From Halocynthiibacter sp049608145 (GTDB lineage Bacteria; Pseudomonadota; Alphaproteobacteria; Rhodobacterales; Rhodobacteraceae): a DNA stretch of 64,000 nucleotides. The position numbers and the translations under genes are program-made. Each line of letters starts with the position of its first letter. The first letter of the stretch is position 1. The stretch covers positions 1 through 64,000 of the forward strand of contig NZ_JBMYXF010000004.1 of the NCBI RefSeq assembly GCF_049608145.1. Direction: 5' to 3'. Below are positions 8,202-17,052 of this stretch, piece after piece. The notes under the pieces were generated by a model. That model had not been told where the DNA came from, did not search any database, and was given only the letters and a program-made list of their open reading frames with translations.

Positions 8202-9080
8202 TCAGGATTCGTTCAGGATATTCAGATAATTGGCGGCAAAGATGATCAAGGCGCCGATGATTGCCGTCAGTTCGATGGGTTCATTGTACAACACGATTCC
8301 AACCACAACGATGATGGGCAGACGTGCAAAGTCGATGGGAGAGACAATCATCGCGGGTGCGACAGCTAGGGCTCTTGCAATGCAAAAATGCGCAAGAAGG
8401 CCGCAGATCCCGACCAGAATCAACCAAGGCGCGGTGTTGGCTGCGGGCAGGGTGATGTTGCCGTCATAACCCGCGGTTATCAGACCAAATACCGTTTGTG
8501 TGACGACCAGCCAGAACATGATCTTGGTGATGCTGTCATGACGTGTCATTTGCTTGGTCAGGGTGGTTGTGATGGCAAACCCAATGGCGGCAAGGGCTGC
8601 GGCAATGAAACCCGGGGAAATGCTGGCATTGTCGGGGCGCGCAACAAGAAGAATTCCGGCAAAGCCCAGAAGCACAGACAGCAGGCGTATTGGTGTCATT
8701 TTCTCACCCAGAAATACGGCTGCAAAGATCATGACCCAAACGGGTACAGTGAATTCCAAAGCAAACACCTGCGCCAGCGGAATCAGAGGCAGGGCAAAGA
8801 ACCATAGGTTCTGACCGGTGAAATGCGCGATATTGCGGAAGATATGTCGGTCGAGATGTCGGGTGTTCACCTGTTTCAATGTTCCGGCATAGCCCCCGAT
8901 CGTTAGAACGATGATTACGCCTATGACGGATCTCCAGAGCATCAATTCGAACGTATCAAGATCACTTGCCAGTTCACGCCCGGCAATGGCCATCAGGGTA
9001 AAGGAAATGATGGAACCTGACATCCAGAAGGCTGCGGTCAGGATTGCGGGGCGTTGGGGGGGGGGCGTGGGCTGTGTCAT
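8202..9080 (-). CDS. EamA/DMT-superfamily inner-membrane permease
   Basis: A 292-residue protein with ten hydrophobic segments arranged as two repeats of five, the hallmark of the drug/metabolite transporter superfamily. The region LEFTVPVWVMIFAAVFLGEKMT in repeat one and the matching VLYNEPIE segment in repeat two carry the usual Pro and Glu landmarks. The transported compound is unknown. The ATG at 9080 is followed by a run of ten C on the coding strand within codons 6-8 (three Pro). It lies downstream of the ydcF-like gene on the same strand. Confidence 0.85.
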   Translation of the reverse strand: MTQPTPPPQRPAILTAAFWMSGSIISFTLMAIAGRELASDLDTFELMLWRSVIGVIIVLTIGGYAGTLKQVNTRHLDRHIFRNIAHFTGQNLWFFALPLIPLAQVFALEFTVPVWVMIFAAVFLGEKMTPIRLLSVLLGFAGILLVARPDNASISPGFIAAALAAIGFAITTTLTKQMTRHDSITKIMFWLVVTQTVFGLITAGYDGNITLPAANTAPWLILVGICGLLAHFCIARALAVAPAMIVSPIDFARLPIIVVVGIVLYNEPIELTAIIGALIIFAANYLNILNES

Positions 9081-9116
9081 GCGGGCAGAATGATGAAATG
9101 CAGTCGCGCTGCAAGC

Positions 9117-9788
9117 TTATTCAAGCCAGGCGTGACGATTTTTTGCATTGACCAAAGGGGCCATCTGCCAGGCCAAGACGCGCAGGGTGTTAAAACCGGT
9201 GGCCAGAACCTCGCGCCAGACCATAGCGCCTTGGGGCCAGTTTAGACTTGGACTGGTGCTGCGGAAAGGTTCTGAATTTGAAAGCGCGACATCAAAGATG
9301 CGCCGGTCATTCCATGCGGCCCAGTGTAGCGAAGCCCAGACGCGGGGCAGATGAAAGCCTTCAGATACAGCGATAATGCGCCCGTTCTGGGGTAAGTCTG
9401 GCAAGGAAAACAACGCGTTCTGCAGTGTGGATAGAGATTTCGTTTCGCTTGTGATTGCCGCTGCTGGAACACCCATCGATACAGCCAGTTCACGCATTTG
9501 ATTGCCTGCAGCGGGGCCGTTATCCCGGGCCATGCCGCCGCTCATATGCAGGCGCGGGGCAACACGTTGTTGGTATAGTGTAACAGCTTTTTCGACGCGC
9601 AGAATTGTAGAGGAATGTAAGGTGCCATCCGCATCCATACCCGCGCCAAACACCATGATAACATCAGCAGAGGAAAATATGTCCGGTTCAAAGCGATCCT
9701 GAAGCCAGGCAAAGGAGGGAATGAAAACAAGCAGAGAAACGAAAACACAGATAAGCAATGCCAGACTGCGGCGAAACAGCTTAATCAA
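9117..9788 (-). CDS. YdcF/SanA-like protein (DUF218)
   Basis: A 223-residue protein with one N-terminal membrane anchor (about residues 7-29) followed by a periplasmic DUF218 domain. The domain starts with ADVIMVFGAGMDADG and has the SGG and SEGFHLPR segments expected in the family. Such proteins are linked to envelope integrity, but the biochemical role is unsettled. The start is TTG and overlaps the stop of the upstream monooxygenase gene as TTGA, with AGAGG 7 nt before it, implying translational coupling. Confidence 0.8.
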   Translation of the reverse strand: MIKLFRRSLALLICVFVSLLVFIPSFAWLQDRFEPDIFSSADVIMVFGAGMDADGTLHSSTILRVEKAVTLYQQRVAPRLHMSGGMARDNGPAAGNQMRELAVSMGVPAAAITSETKSLSTLQNALFSLPDLPQNGRIIAVSEGFHLPRVWASLHWAAWNDRRIFDVALSNSEPFRSTSPSLNWPQGAMVWREVLATGFNTLRVLAWQMAPLVNAKNRHAWLE

Positions 9789-10066
9789 TCGGAAACCTCT
9801 GTTATTTCATAGTCGCGGGGAATGCCGGCAGTGATATCTGCCCAGACCGATGCTTTGGTGCGTGCCTGATGGGCGTCAAAGGAGGCCTGATCTGTGAACA
9901 CTTCAGCCACATCAAAACGTCCGGGAACGTCAGGGTTTTCCGTGACTTCAAAGGAGATGCATCCGGGTTCCTGATGGGTCAGGCGGATGTGGTCAATAAG
10001 GCCCGCGCGCACGGCATCCAGTCGGTCATCTGGCACAAGAATGTACCCATTCAGCTGAATTTTCAC
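9785..10066 (-). CDS. Antibiotic biosynthesis monooxygenase (ABM)-fold protein
   Basis: A 93-residue single-domain protein of the dimeric ferredoxin-like ABM/YgiN type. Landmarks are the first strand (MKIQLNGYILV), the helix with HIRLTHQEPGCISFEV and the strand DVAEVFTDQASFDAH. Relatives include quinol monooxygenases and heme-degrading enzymes, but many have no proven activity. It lies between guaA and the ydcF-like gene on the same strand and overlaps the latter by 4 nt, so it is probably co-transcribed with guaA. Confidence 0.75.
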   Translation of the reverse strand: MKIQLNGYILVPDDRLDAVRAGLIDHIRLTHQEPGCISFEVTENPDVPGRFDVAEVFTDQASFDAHQARTKASVWADITAGIPRDYEITEVSD

Positions 10067-10114
10067 GGCGCGGGTCCTTTTGTCTATATCTTCAGGGCAG
10101 GTGGCCCGGGAAGA

Positions 10115-11671
10115 TTACTCCCACTCGATGGTGCCAGGAGGTTTTGATGTGATGTCATAGGTCACGCGGTTGATGCCTTCGACTTCATTGATGATCCGGG
10201 TTGCGGTTTCACCAAGGAATTCATGGCTGAACGGGTAGTAATCCGCTGTCATGCCGTCGACAGATGTCACCGCGCGCAGGGCGCAGGCGTAATCATAGGT
10301 CCGGCCATCGCCCATCACGCCAACGGTTTTCACCGGAAGGATCGCAACAAAGGCCTGCCAGATATCATCGTAAAGGCCATGTTTACGGATCTGGTCGATG
10401 TAAACGGCGTCGGCTTTGCGCAGGATTTCCAGCTTTGGACGGGTGATTTCACCCGGGCAGCGGATCGCGAGGCCTGGTCCCGGGAAGGGATGACGACCGA
10501 TGAAGCTTGCAGGCAGGCCAAGTTCACGGCCCAGCGCACGCACTTCGTCTTTGAACAGCTCACGCAATGGTTCGACCAGTTTCAGACCCATCTTTTCAGG
10601 CAGGCCGCCCACATTGTGGTGTGATTTGATGGTCACGGAAGGGCCACCAGAGAAGGAAACGGATTCGATCACATCAGGGTACAGCGTGCCCTGGGCGAGG
10701 AATTCAGCGCCATCTATCGTGTCAGCGTGTTTCTGGAACACGTCAATGAACAGCTTGCCGATGATCTTGCGTTTGGTTTCGGGATCAGATTGACCTTCAA
10801 GTTCGCCCAGGAACAACTCTTGCTCATCCGCGTGGATCAGCTGCATGTTGTAATTGTCGCGGAACATGGTGACGACTTCTTCAGATTCACCTTGGCGCAG
10901 CAGGCCGTGATCTACAAACACACAGGTCAGTTGATCGCCGATCGCTTCGTGGATCAAAACCGCCGCAACGGAGCTGTCAACACCGCCGGAGAGACCACAG
11001 ATGACGTTCTTATCGCCAACCTGTTCGCGGATCTTGTCGATCATCTGCTGACGATAGGCACCCATTGTCCAGTCACCCGAGAAACCGGCAAGTTTCACAA
11101 AGTTTTCATACAGCTTTGCACCGCGGGGGGTATGGTGCACTTCGGGGTGGAATTGCACCGCATAGAAATGACGTGATGCGTCCGCCGTGATGGCATATGG
11201 CGCATTCGGGGAGGTTCCGTAAACCTCAAAACCCGGAGCGATTTCAGAGACATGGTCGCCGTGACTCATCCAGACTTGTTCGTCGCCGTCAGAGAACCAA
11301 CCGTCCAGAATATCAAGCTTGTTGGCGGGGGTGACAAAAGCGCGGCCGAATTCTGCGGTGCCGTGACCGCTTTCGACTTTGCCGCCCAGCTGATGCATCA
11401 TCACCTGTTGACCGTAGCAGATGCCAAGGATTGGTACGCCGTAATCAAAGATGCCTTCAGGTGCGCGAGGCGATCCTTCGCGGGTCACGCTGTCCGGGCC
11501 GCCGGAGAAGATGATGGCTTTTGGAGCAAATTCCTTAACAAACGCCATGGTGACGTTTTGATAAGGATGAATTTCGCAATAAACCCCGAGCTCACGCAGG
11601 CGACGCGCGATAAGCTGCGTGACCTGGCTGCCGAAGTCGATGATCAGGAGGTTTTCATGGTGCTGTGTCAT
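10115..11671 (-). CDS. guaA: GMP synthase (glutamine-hydrolysing)
   Basis: Converts XMP to GMP with ATP and glutamine. The N-terminal class I amidotransferase has Cys85 in GICYGQQ and the His-Glu pair in AVQFHPEV. The ATP-pyrophosphatase domain starts at the PP-loop GLSGGVDSS, and the dimerisation domain ends in the conserved TSKPPGTIEWE. The protein has 518 residues from the ATG at 11671; an ATG two codons earlier (11677) is equally possible, and neither has a strong ribosome-binding site. It probably heads a minus-strand unit with the ABM, ydcF-like and EamA genes, since no terminator is seen between them. Confidence 0.97.
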   Translation of the reverse strand: MTQHHENLLIIDFGSQVTQLIARRLRELGVYCEIHPYQNVTMAFVKEFAPKAIIFSGGPDSVTREGSPRAPEGIFDYGVPILGICYGQQVMMHQLGGKVESGHGTAEFGRAFVTPANKLDILDGWFSDGDEQVWMSHGDHVSEIAPGFEVYGTSPNAPYAITADASRHFYAVQFHPEVHHTPRGAKLYENFVKLAGFSGDWTMGAYRQQMIDKIREQVGDKNVICGLSGGVDSSVAAVLIHEAIGDQLTCVFVDHGLLRQGESEEVVTMFRDNYNMQLIHADEQELFLGELEGQSDPETKRKIIGKLFIDVFQKHADTIDGAEFLAQGTLYPDVIESVSFSGGPSVTIKSHHNVGGLPEKMGLKLVEPLRELFKDEVRALGRELGLPASFIGRHPFPGPGLAIRCPGEITRPKLEILRKADAVYIDQIRKHGLYDDIWQAFVAILPVKTVGVMGDGRTYDYACALRAVTSVDGMTADYYPFSHEFLGETATRIINEVEGINRVTYDITSKPPGTIEWE

Positions 11672-11882
11672 GTGCATGCATTAAATTGTGCGTGAAGACG
11701 AAGCAAGCTGCAAAAGCCACGGAGACCGCATTTTACCAGTTTCGCAAAATTGTTAAAGGTTGCGTTTGTGCGGGTTCGGTTAACCAAAGGTTGATTTTCT
11801 CCTTAAAGATGTGTCTTACTACCGTTAATAAAAAATAAATATACGGCGTAGCAGCGCTTTTGGCGGTAACAGGTTTCAGGCA

Positions 11883-12893
11883 ATGAACACACTTGTGTTG
11901 TATTCCCTCAGTGGGGATCCGTTCTCATTTACCAATGTGACGGTCACAAATTCATATGTCGTTCCGATTACGGATGACGACAGTTTTATTGAAGACCCGG
12001 ATTCCAACGGCACGGCCCAGTTGGATCTTTCCGGTGTGCCTGGCATTAGCAATTCAACGAATTTTCAGGTGTTTGAGGCCCGATCCGGTACGGTGGGGGG
12101 GCAACCCGTTACGTTCACGCTGATCCAGTGGTCTGGCACCCCCTATATGTTTGTGAACAGCGGTTCGGTGACTGTAGGCGACGTGATTGCCAATACCGCA
12201 AACGGATTTGCGCCCCCAACGCCACCGACGGATTATTCCACATTGCCGGATTTCGTCTGCTTTACAGAAAGCGCCATGTTTGACACGCCTTTTGGAAAAC
12301 GCTGTGTTTCTGATCTAAGACGTGGTGATTTGGTAAAACTGGCAAATGGGGATGTTAAGCCGATCAAATGGATCGGAAGACGTAAATTATCGTCAGACGA
12401 TCTGAAAGCTTCTCCTCATCTTTCCCCGATCCGTTTCCGGGCGCATTGTCTGGGTGTGGGGCATCCTGAAAATGACCTTTGGCTTTCACCCCAGCATAGG
12501 GTTGCCGTGACCGGAGGAAATCTGGAACTGTTTCTGAGCCATCGGGTTATGCTGTCAGCAGCCAAGGCATTGACCGATATCGACGGTGTCACACAGGAGA
12601 CGGATTTTCAGCCCGTCACCTATTATCACCTGTTGTTTGATCAGCATGAGATATTGGATGTGGAAGGGATGTTATGTGAAAGCCTATATCCAGGGGATTC
12701 CGTATTGAAAGGGTTTGATGACGCCGCCTTGTGCGAATTATATGAAGTGTTCCCGGAACTGGAAACGGATGCAGGCAGTTATGGCGACACAGCTTTGCCG
12801 GTTATGAAGTCATATGAGGTGAAAGCAATGTCGAGGGGGATTTTCGCCCCACTGGCCCGCGATATCTTTGCAGAGGACTGCGCTTGCGCGTAA
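11883..12893 (+). CDS. Hint (Hedgehog/intein)-domain protein, Hint_2 type
   Basis: A 336-residue protein. Residues 1 to about 120 form a Thr/Ser/Val-rich beta region without a signal peptide, containing DGGDS-free repeats of short strands, followed by a Pro/Thr linker. The Hint domain starts with CFTESAMFDTPFG at about residue 125, the Cys being where autocleavage would occur. It continues with LRRGDLVKL, IKWIGRRKL, the LSPQHRVAVT block, the Tyr/His segment YYHLLFDQHEI and ESLYPGDSVL. This layout is abundant in Rhodobacterales. The usual Gly-Thr after CFT is replaced by Glu-Ser. The biological role is unknown; secretion, display or self-processing are candidates. Confidence 0.8.
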   Translation: MNTLVLYSLSGDPFSFTNVTVTNSYVVPITDDDSFIEDPDSNGTAQLDLSGVPGISNSTNFQVFEARSGTVGGQPVTFTLIQWSGTPYMFVNSGSVTVGDVIANTANGFAPPTPPTDYSTLPDFVCFTESAMFDTPFGKRCVSDLRRGDLVKLANGDVKPIKWIGRRKLSSDDLKASPHLSPIRFRAHCLGVGHPENDLWLSPQHRVAVTGGNLELFLSHRVMLSAAKALTDIDGVTQETDFQPVTYYHLLFDQHEILDVEGMLCESLYPGDSVLKGFDDAALCELYEVFPELETDAGSYGDTALPVMKSYEVKAMSRGIFAPLARDIFAEDCACA

Positions 12894-12933
12894 ATTGACG
12901 TGCGAATTCTGGTTTTAATACGAAAGCCGCAGG

Positions 12934-12990
12934 GGAAATGTCGCTTTCGCCTGTCAGAGGCCGTATTTTCCCTTATACGCGACATTTTCC
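12934..12990. promoter_or_regulatory. Inverted repeat in the promoter region of the mttB-like gene
   Basis: GGAAATGTCGC at 12934-12944 is mirrored by GCGACATTTTCC at 12979-12990 (one extra T), 34 nt apart, and a third CGACATTCC copy lies just before the ribosome-binding site. Repeated TGTCG/CGACA half-sites suggest a regulator-binding region for the methyltransferase gene. The regulator is unknown. Confidence 0.4.
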
Positions 12991-13031
12991 CGGTCTAAAC
13001 ATATCTCAAACGACATTCCGGGAGAAGACAG

Positions 13032-14573
13032 ATGGCAGAAACAGCCCGCAGACGCGCACGTGGTGGTGGTGGCGCAGCCCGCCGCGCAGAACGTACAGCC
13101 GTTAACATTGAAACCGCTAAATACATCGAGCGCAACATTCCGAACCTTGAGATTCTGAATGAAGAAGCGCTGTCCATCATCGAAGAGAACGCAGAAACCG
13201 TTCTGGCCGAAATTGGTGTGAACTTTGTTGAATGCCCGGAAGCGCTGGAGCTTTGGCGTGAAGCAGGGGCCGAAATTGATGGCGAACGTGTGCGTATCCC
13301 GCGTGGCCTGTGCCGCGAACTGATTAAAACCGCGCCTTCCAGCTATACCCAACACGCCCGCAACCCGGAAAAATCCGTTGTGATTGGTGGCAATAACCTG
13401 GTGCTTGCGCCCGTTTATGGCCCGCCCTTTGTGCGGGATGCGGATGGTGGTCGCCGTTATGCAACGATGGACGATTTCAACAAATTCGTAAAGCTGGGCT
13501 ATATGTCCAAATGGCTGCACCATTCGGGTGGTACGGTGTGCGAACCAACAGATGTTCCGGTGAACAAGCGTCACCTGGATATGCTGCACGCGCATATGAC
13601 ACTGTCTGACAAGCCTTACATGGGGTCTGTGACGGAACCATCCCGTGCTGCTGATTCAGTTGAAATGTCGAAAATCTTGTTTGGCGATGAATTCGTTGAT
13701 CAGAACGCGGTTATGACGTCACTGATTAACATCAACTCTCCGTTGACCTTTGATCCGATCATGGTTGGGGCGCTGGATATCTACGCCAAAGCCGGGCAGG
13801 GCTGCATTATTTCGCCGTTCATCGTTGGTGGTGCTATGGCGCCGGTTTCTGTTGCGGGTACATTGACACAGGTTCTGGCCGAAGTTCTGGCCGGTATCGC
13901 ATACAGCCAGCTTGTGCGCAAAGGTGCGCCGGTGATCTTTGGTTGTTTCGTGACATCTATCGATATGAATTCCGGGGCGCCGACATTTGGCACACCGGAA
14001 GCATCACAGATCCTATATGGCGCAGGTCAGTTGGCCCGTCGTCTTGGTCTGCCGTTCCGTTCCGGTGGTGGTCTTTGCGGATCTAAACTGCCTGATGCGC
14101 AGGCGGCATATGAAACCGCCCACACCCATAACGCAGCTTTGCTGGGTGGCGTGAACTTTATGCTGCATTCTTGCGGTTGGCTGGAAGGTGGTCTTGTATC
14201 TTCCTTTGAAAAATTCGTGATGGATGCGGATCAACTGGGTGTCTTGCACAACCTTGCCAAAGGCGTGGATGTGTCTGAAAACGGTCAGGCCATGGATGCG
14301 ATCCGTGAAGTGGGGCCGGGTGGTCACTATCTGGGGTGTGCGCACACGCAGGCCAACTATCAGTCTGCCTTCTGGCGCACCGATCTGTTGGACTATAAGC
14401 CATTTGAAACCTGGGATGAGGAAGGCGCACGCGACACCGTGACCCTTGCCAAAGCCCGTGTTGAAAAGCTGCTGAACGATTATCAGCAGCCTGCAATGGA
14501 TCCCGCGACCCGTGAAGCGCTGGATGATTATGTTGCGCGTAAGAAAGCTGCGGAACCAGACGCATTTATCTGA
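13032..14573 (+). CDS. MttB-superfamily corrinoid methyltransferase without pyrrolysine (glycine betaine-type)
   Basis: A 513-residue protein with a basic N-terminal extension, then the trimethylamine methyltransferase TIM-barrel family sequence (INSPLTFDP, QGCIISPFIVGGAMAPV, HTHNAALLGGVNF). The frame has no in-frame TAG, so it is a non-pyrrolysine member. Characterised relatives such as MtgB move a methyl group from glycine betaine, and others use related quaternary amines, onto a corrinoid protein. The substrate here is inference. The corrinoid protein is not in the window; folate-side partners appear at 61.8-64 kb. GGGAGAAGAC precedes the ATG. Confidence 0.85.
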   Translation: MAETARRRARGGGGAARRAERTAVNIETAKYIERNIPNLEILNEEALSIIEENAETVLAEIGVNFVECPEALELWREAGAEIDGERVRIPRGLCRELIKTAPSSYTQHARNPEKSVVIGGNNLVLAPVYGPPFVRDADGGRRYATMDDFNKFVKLGYMSKWLHHSGGTVCEPTDVPVNKRHLDMLHAHMTLSDKPYMGSVTEPSRAADSVEMSKILFGDEFVDQNAVMTSLININSPLTFDPIMVGALDIYAKAGQGCIISPFIVGGAMAPVSVAGTLTQVLAEVLAGIAYSQLVRKGAPVIFGCFVTSIDMNSGAPTFGTPEASQILYGAGQLARRLGLPFRSGGGLCGSKLPDAQAAYETAHTHNAALLGGVNFMLHSCGWLEGGLVSSFEKFVMDADQLGVLHNLAKGVDVSENGQAMDAIREVGPGGHYLGCAHTQANYQSAFWRTDLLDYKPFETWDEEGARDTVTLAKARVEKLLNDYQQPAMDPATREALDDYVARKKAAEPDAFI

Positions 14574-14589
14574 TGCCTGGGCTGAACTG

Positions 14590-14880
14590 TCATCCCGCGC
14601 GACGTGACCGCAGGATCTGAATTTCAGCCATGAGTGCAACTAGGAGTTCTACATGACGGGCGATGCTGTAAGATGCATCGCCCGTTTTACGTTTCTCTTC
14701 CATGTCATTTTCGACATTCATCAGCTGTGTGACAGCGCGCCCAGGGCCTGGTAGTTTTTCATCCTGAACCAGACGCGTCAGATCCCGATCGCGGCTGTAA
14801 TGTGTTAATCCAAAACGCGCGGCGCGGATCAAAAGACGGGGGCGGCGTAAGGCGTTTAGTAAAGTCATCAGATCAGTCAT
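14590..14880 (-). CDS. DUF6477-type small protein
   Basis: A 96-residue, Arg- and Leu-rich protein (TLLNALRRPRLLIRAARFG near the start, a helical C-terminal half ending in RSRRAG). I believe it is the DUF6477 family found in Rhodobacterales; no function is known to me. The ATG at 14880 is chosen because AAGGA lies 8 nt before it, better than the ATG 14 codons upstream. It converges on the mttB-like gene with only 16 nt between stops and is divergent from the DUF6456 gene. Confidence 0.65.
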   Translation of the reverse strand: MTDLMTLLNALRRPRLLIRAARFGLTHYSRDRDLTRLVQDEKLPGPGRAVTQLMNVENDMEEKRKTGDASYSIARHVELLVALMAEIQILRSRRAG

Positions 14881-15097
14881 ATCTTCATTCCTTTGGTTCG
14901 TTTCCAGAGAAATGTAATGCAATCATAGCGTGTGTTGCGTGATCTGAAAACCACCGTTCGATGGGTTTCCAAGGTGTTTAGAACTTATCGACAATGCTTA
15001 GGACACCTGAAAATATTAACCAACAAGTAACCAGTGCACTCATAAGTTGCATAAGTCGAAGTCTCTGGTATGGCTTTGAAGAAAGGGCGCAGAAGGA

Positions 15098-16282
15098 ATG
15101 AAAAAGCAGGCTAATACGGACGTTATTGGTTTCGCTGAACTTCCCAGATGGGTTCCTGGTGCGGTCAGAAACTATCTGCTTCATACGGTAGGTGGTTTTT
15201 CGATCCGGGAATTGGCCCGTAAAAACAACTGCCATGCATCCACGGTTATGCGCCAGGTCAGACGCCTTGAAACCCAGCGCGAAGACATACTGGTGGACGA
15301 AGCGCTTGGCCGTCTTGGGCAGACATATTTTCAGGTATCCCGCTCTTCTGCTGAGCCTCGACATAAGGATACCTCGCCAATGACTGTACCACATTCAAAA
15401 GCCGCCGCTATTCAACCCAAAAAACAGGGGGAATCTGCTGGATGTAAAGCGAAAACCATGCGTCAGGAAAAAGACGAGCGTCGTATTCTTAGCCGTCTTT
15501 CTGAAACCGGGGCTGTTCTTGTTGTTGCGGGGGATCTGGACAAAGCGGTGGTTGTGCGCAGCTTGCCTGGGGGCAAATCAGCGCGCACCGCAGTCGCGGA
15601 CCGCGAAATCGCCCAGTCGATGGCCCTGAAAGACTGGATTACCTGTTCTGCCAAGGGAAAAGTCACGCAATATAAGATGACGACCACAGGCCGCGCCGCA
15701 TTGAAACGGATGATCAGCGTGACGGATCCGGAACAACCGGGTTTTGCAGACATGCAGGCAAGTTTTGGGGATCAGCATCGTATCTGGGGCAAGAAACAGA
15801 TCGCCAGCGGCTGTGAAGATGAAAAACCACGTCACATCCGATATAATATCGCTGAAAGCCCGTTGGCGGGTCTGGCCCGTCGCCGCGATAAGGATGGTAA
15901 ACCTTTTCTATCGGATGATCTGGTGCATGCGGGGGAACGTCTGCGGGAAGATTTCGAACTGGCGCAGATGGGGCCGCGTGTGGCCCAAAACTGGGAGCGT
16001 TTTCTGACCGGTGGCGGTCGGGGCAGTTTTGGTGCGGACAGCGGTGTTGGCCATGGTCCGGATGAAGCGCGTCGTCGTGTGTCCGGTGCGCTGGAACATC
16101 TCGGCCCGGGGCTGGGGGATGTGGTTTTACGCTGCTGTTGTTATCTTGAAGGGATGGAGACAGCTGAGAAGCGTATGGGATGGTCCGCGCGATCTGGAAA
16201 GGTTGTTCTAAGGATCGCGTTGCAACGGTTGAAACGCCATTACGATGAAACCCACGGGCGGTTCGGCCCGATGATCGGTTAA
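15098..16282 (+). CDS. DUF6456-domain protein with N-terminal helix-turn-helix
   Basis: A 394-residue protein. Residues about 15-60 resemble a sigma-like/HTH region (SIRELARKNNCHASTVMRQVRRLE). A basic, low-complexity linker follows, and the C-terminal two thirds carry the DUF6456 region (RYNIAESPLAGLARRRD, then a helical GMETAEKRMGWSARSGK segment with a second HTH-like look). A DNA-binding role is likely, but no target is known. It is divergent from the DUF6477 gene and followed by a strong terminator at 16286. Confidence 0.65.
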   Translation: MKKQANTDVIGFAELPRWVPGAVRNYLLHTVGGFSIRELARKNNCHASTVMRQVRRLETQREDILVDEALGRLGQTYFQVSRSSAEPRHKDTSPMTVPHSKAAAIQPKKQGESAGCKAKTMRQEKDERRILSRLSETGAVLVVAGDLDKAVVVRSLPGGKSARTAVADREIAQSMALKDWITCSAKGKVTQYKMTTTGRAALKRMISVTDPEQPGFADMQASFGDQHRIWGKKQIASGCEDEKPRHIRYNIAESPLAGLARRRDKDGKPFLSDDLVHAGERLREDFELAQMGPRVAQNWERFLTGGGRGSFGADSGVGHGPDEARRRVSGALEHLGPGLGDVVLRCCCYLEGMETAEKRMGWSARSGKVVLRIALQRLKRHYDETHGRFGPMIG

Positions 16283-16285
16283 TAA

Positions 16286-16312
16286 AAAAGGCCCGCATGC
16301 AGCGGGCCTTTT
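16286..16312. terminator. Bidirectional terminator between the DUF6456 and peroxiredoxin genes
   Basis: AAAAGGCCCGC and GCGGGCCTTTT form an 11-bp perfect stem with a 5-nt loop between convergent genes; A and T tracts flank it on both sides. Confidence 0.9.
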
Positions 16313-16330
16313 CTTTAAGATAATAAAAGC

Positions 16331-16864
16331 TTACGCGCTTTTCTTCAGCCAGTTCAGAACTGTTTCAGGGGAAGATTCACCATATGGATCTTCACCGTGG
16401 TTGTCTGCAAGGCCTGGCTCTTCGAACCATGCTTCTACAACGCCGTCGTTGATAACAGCGGCGTAGCGCCAAGAACGCATGCCAAAGCCCAGGTTGCTTT
16501 TCTCAACCAGCATGCCCATTTTGCGTGTGAATTCGCCACAGCCGTCAGGGATAACGTTGACGTTTGAGATGTTCTGGTCTTTCGCCCATTTGTTCATCAC
16601 AAAGCTGTCGTTCACAGACATGCAGTAGATGCTGTCGATGCCTTCAGCTTGGAAGTCAGAAAAGCCGTTTTCATAACCAGGAAGCTGGTAAGTAGAGCAG
16701 GTCGGTGTGAACGCGCCGGGCAGGGAGAACAATACAACGCGTTTGCCTTTGAAGTAGTCAGCGGTGGTTTTGTCTTCCCAACGGAAGGGGTTGTCACCGC
16801 CGATGCTTTCGTCGCGTACACGTGTTTTGAAGGTTACTTCTGGCAGTTTCTGTCCGGATTTCAT
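16331..16864 (-). CDS. Peroxiredoxin, Prx5/PrxV-like
   Basis: A 177-residue thiol peroxidase reducing hydrogen peroxide and alkyl hydroperoxides. The peroxidatic Cys lies in PGAFTPTCS, followed by the family motif LPGYE, and the conserved Arg lies in the MRSWRYAAV strand. Its length fits the Prx5 family without a fused glutaredoxin domain; the reductant is unknown. The frame extends upstream, but AAAGGA 8-9 nt before the ATG at 16864 decides the start. It is divergent from lipA. Confidence 0.9.
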   Translation of the reverse strand: MKSGQKLPEVTFKTRVRDESIGGDNPFRWEDKTTADYFKGKRVVLFSLPGAFTPTCSTYQLPGYENGFSDFQAEGIDSIYCMSVNDSFVMNKWAKDQNISNVNVIPDGCGEFTRKMGMLVEKSNLGFGMRSWRYAAVINDGVVEAWFEEPGLADNHGEDPYGESSPETVLNWLKKSA

Positions 16865-17052
16865 CGGATATTCCTTTGCTGAATTAAGGTCTGTTTGTCT
16901 GGTCTGGCGGGGGCTGACCAATCGTTTCCCGATGGCGTTTAAAACGATTCTAAGTTCCATTCAATTCCCCGTATGACACAGGCGCGCAATCTTTGTGCAG
17001 GCACTGGTAAATCCGGCAGATCTTCGCTACCTGTTAGATAAGCCCAGTAAGG

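Noticed and set aside
13032..14573. Pyrrolysine-containing trimethylamine methyltransferase
   Set aside because: The frame has no internal TAG, so it cannot be the classic pyrrolysine MttB; assigned to the non-pyrrolysine branch.
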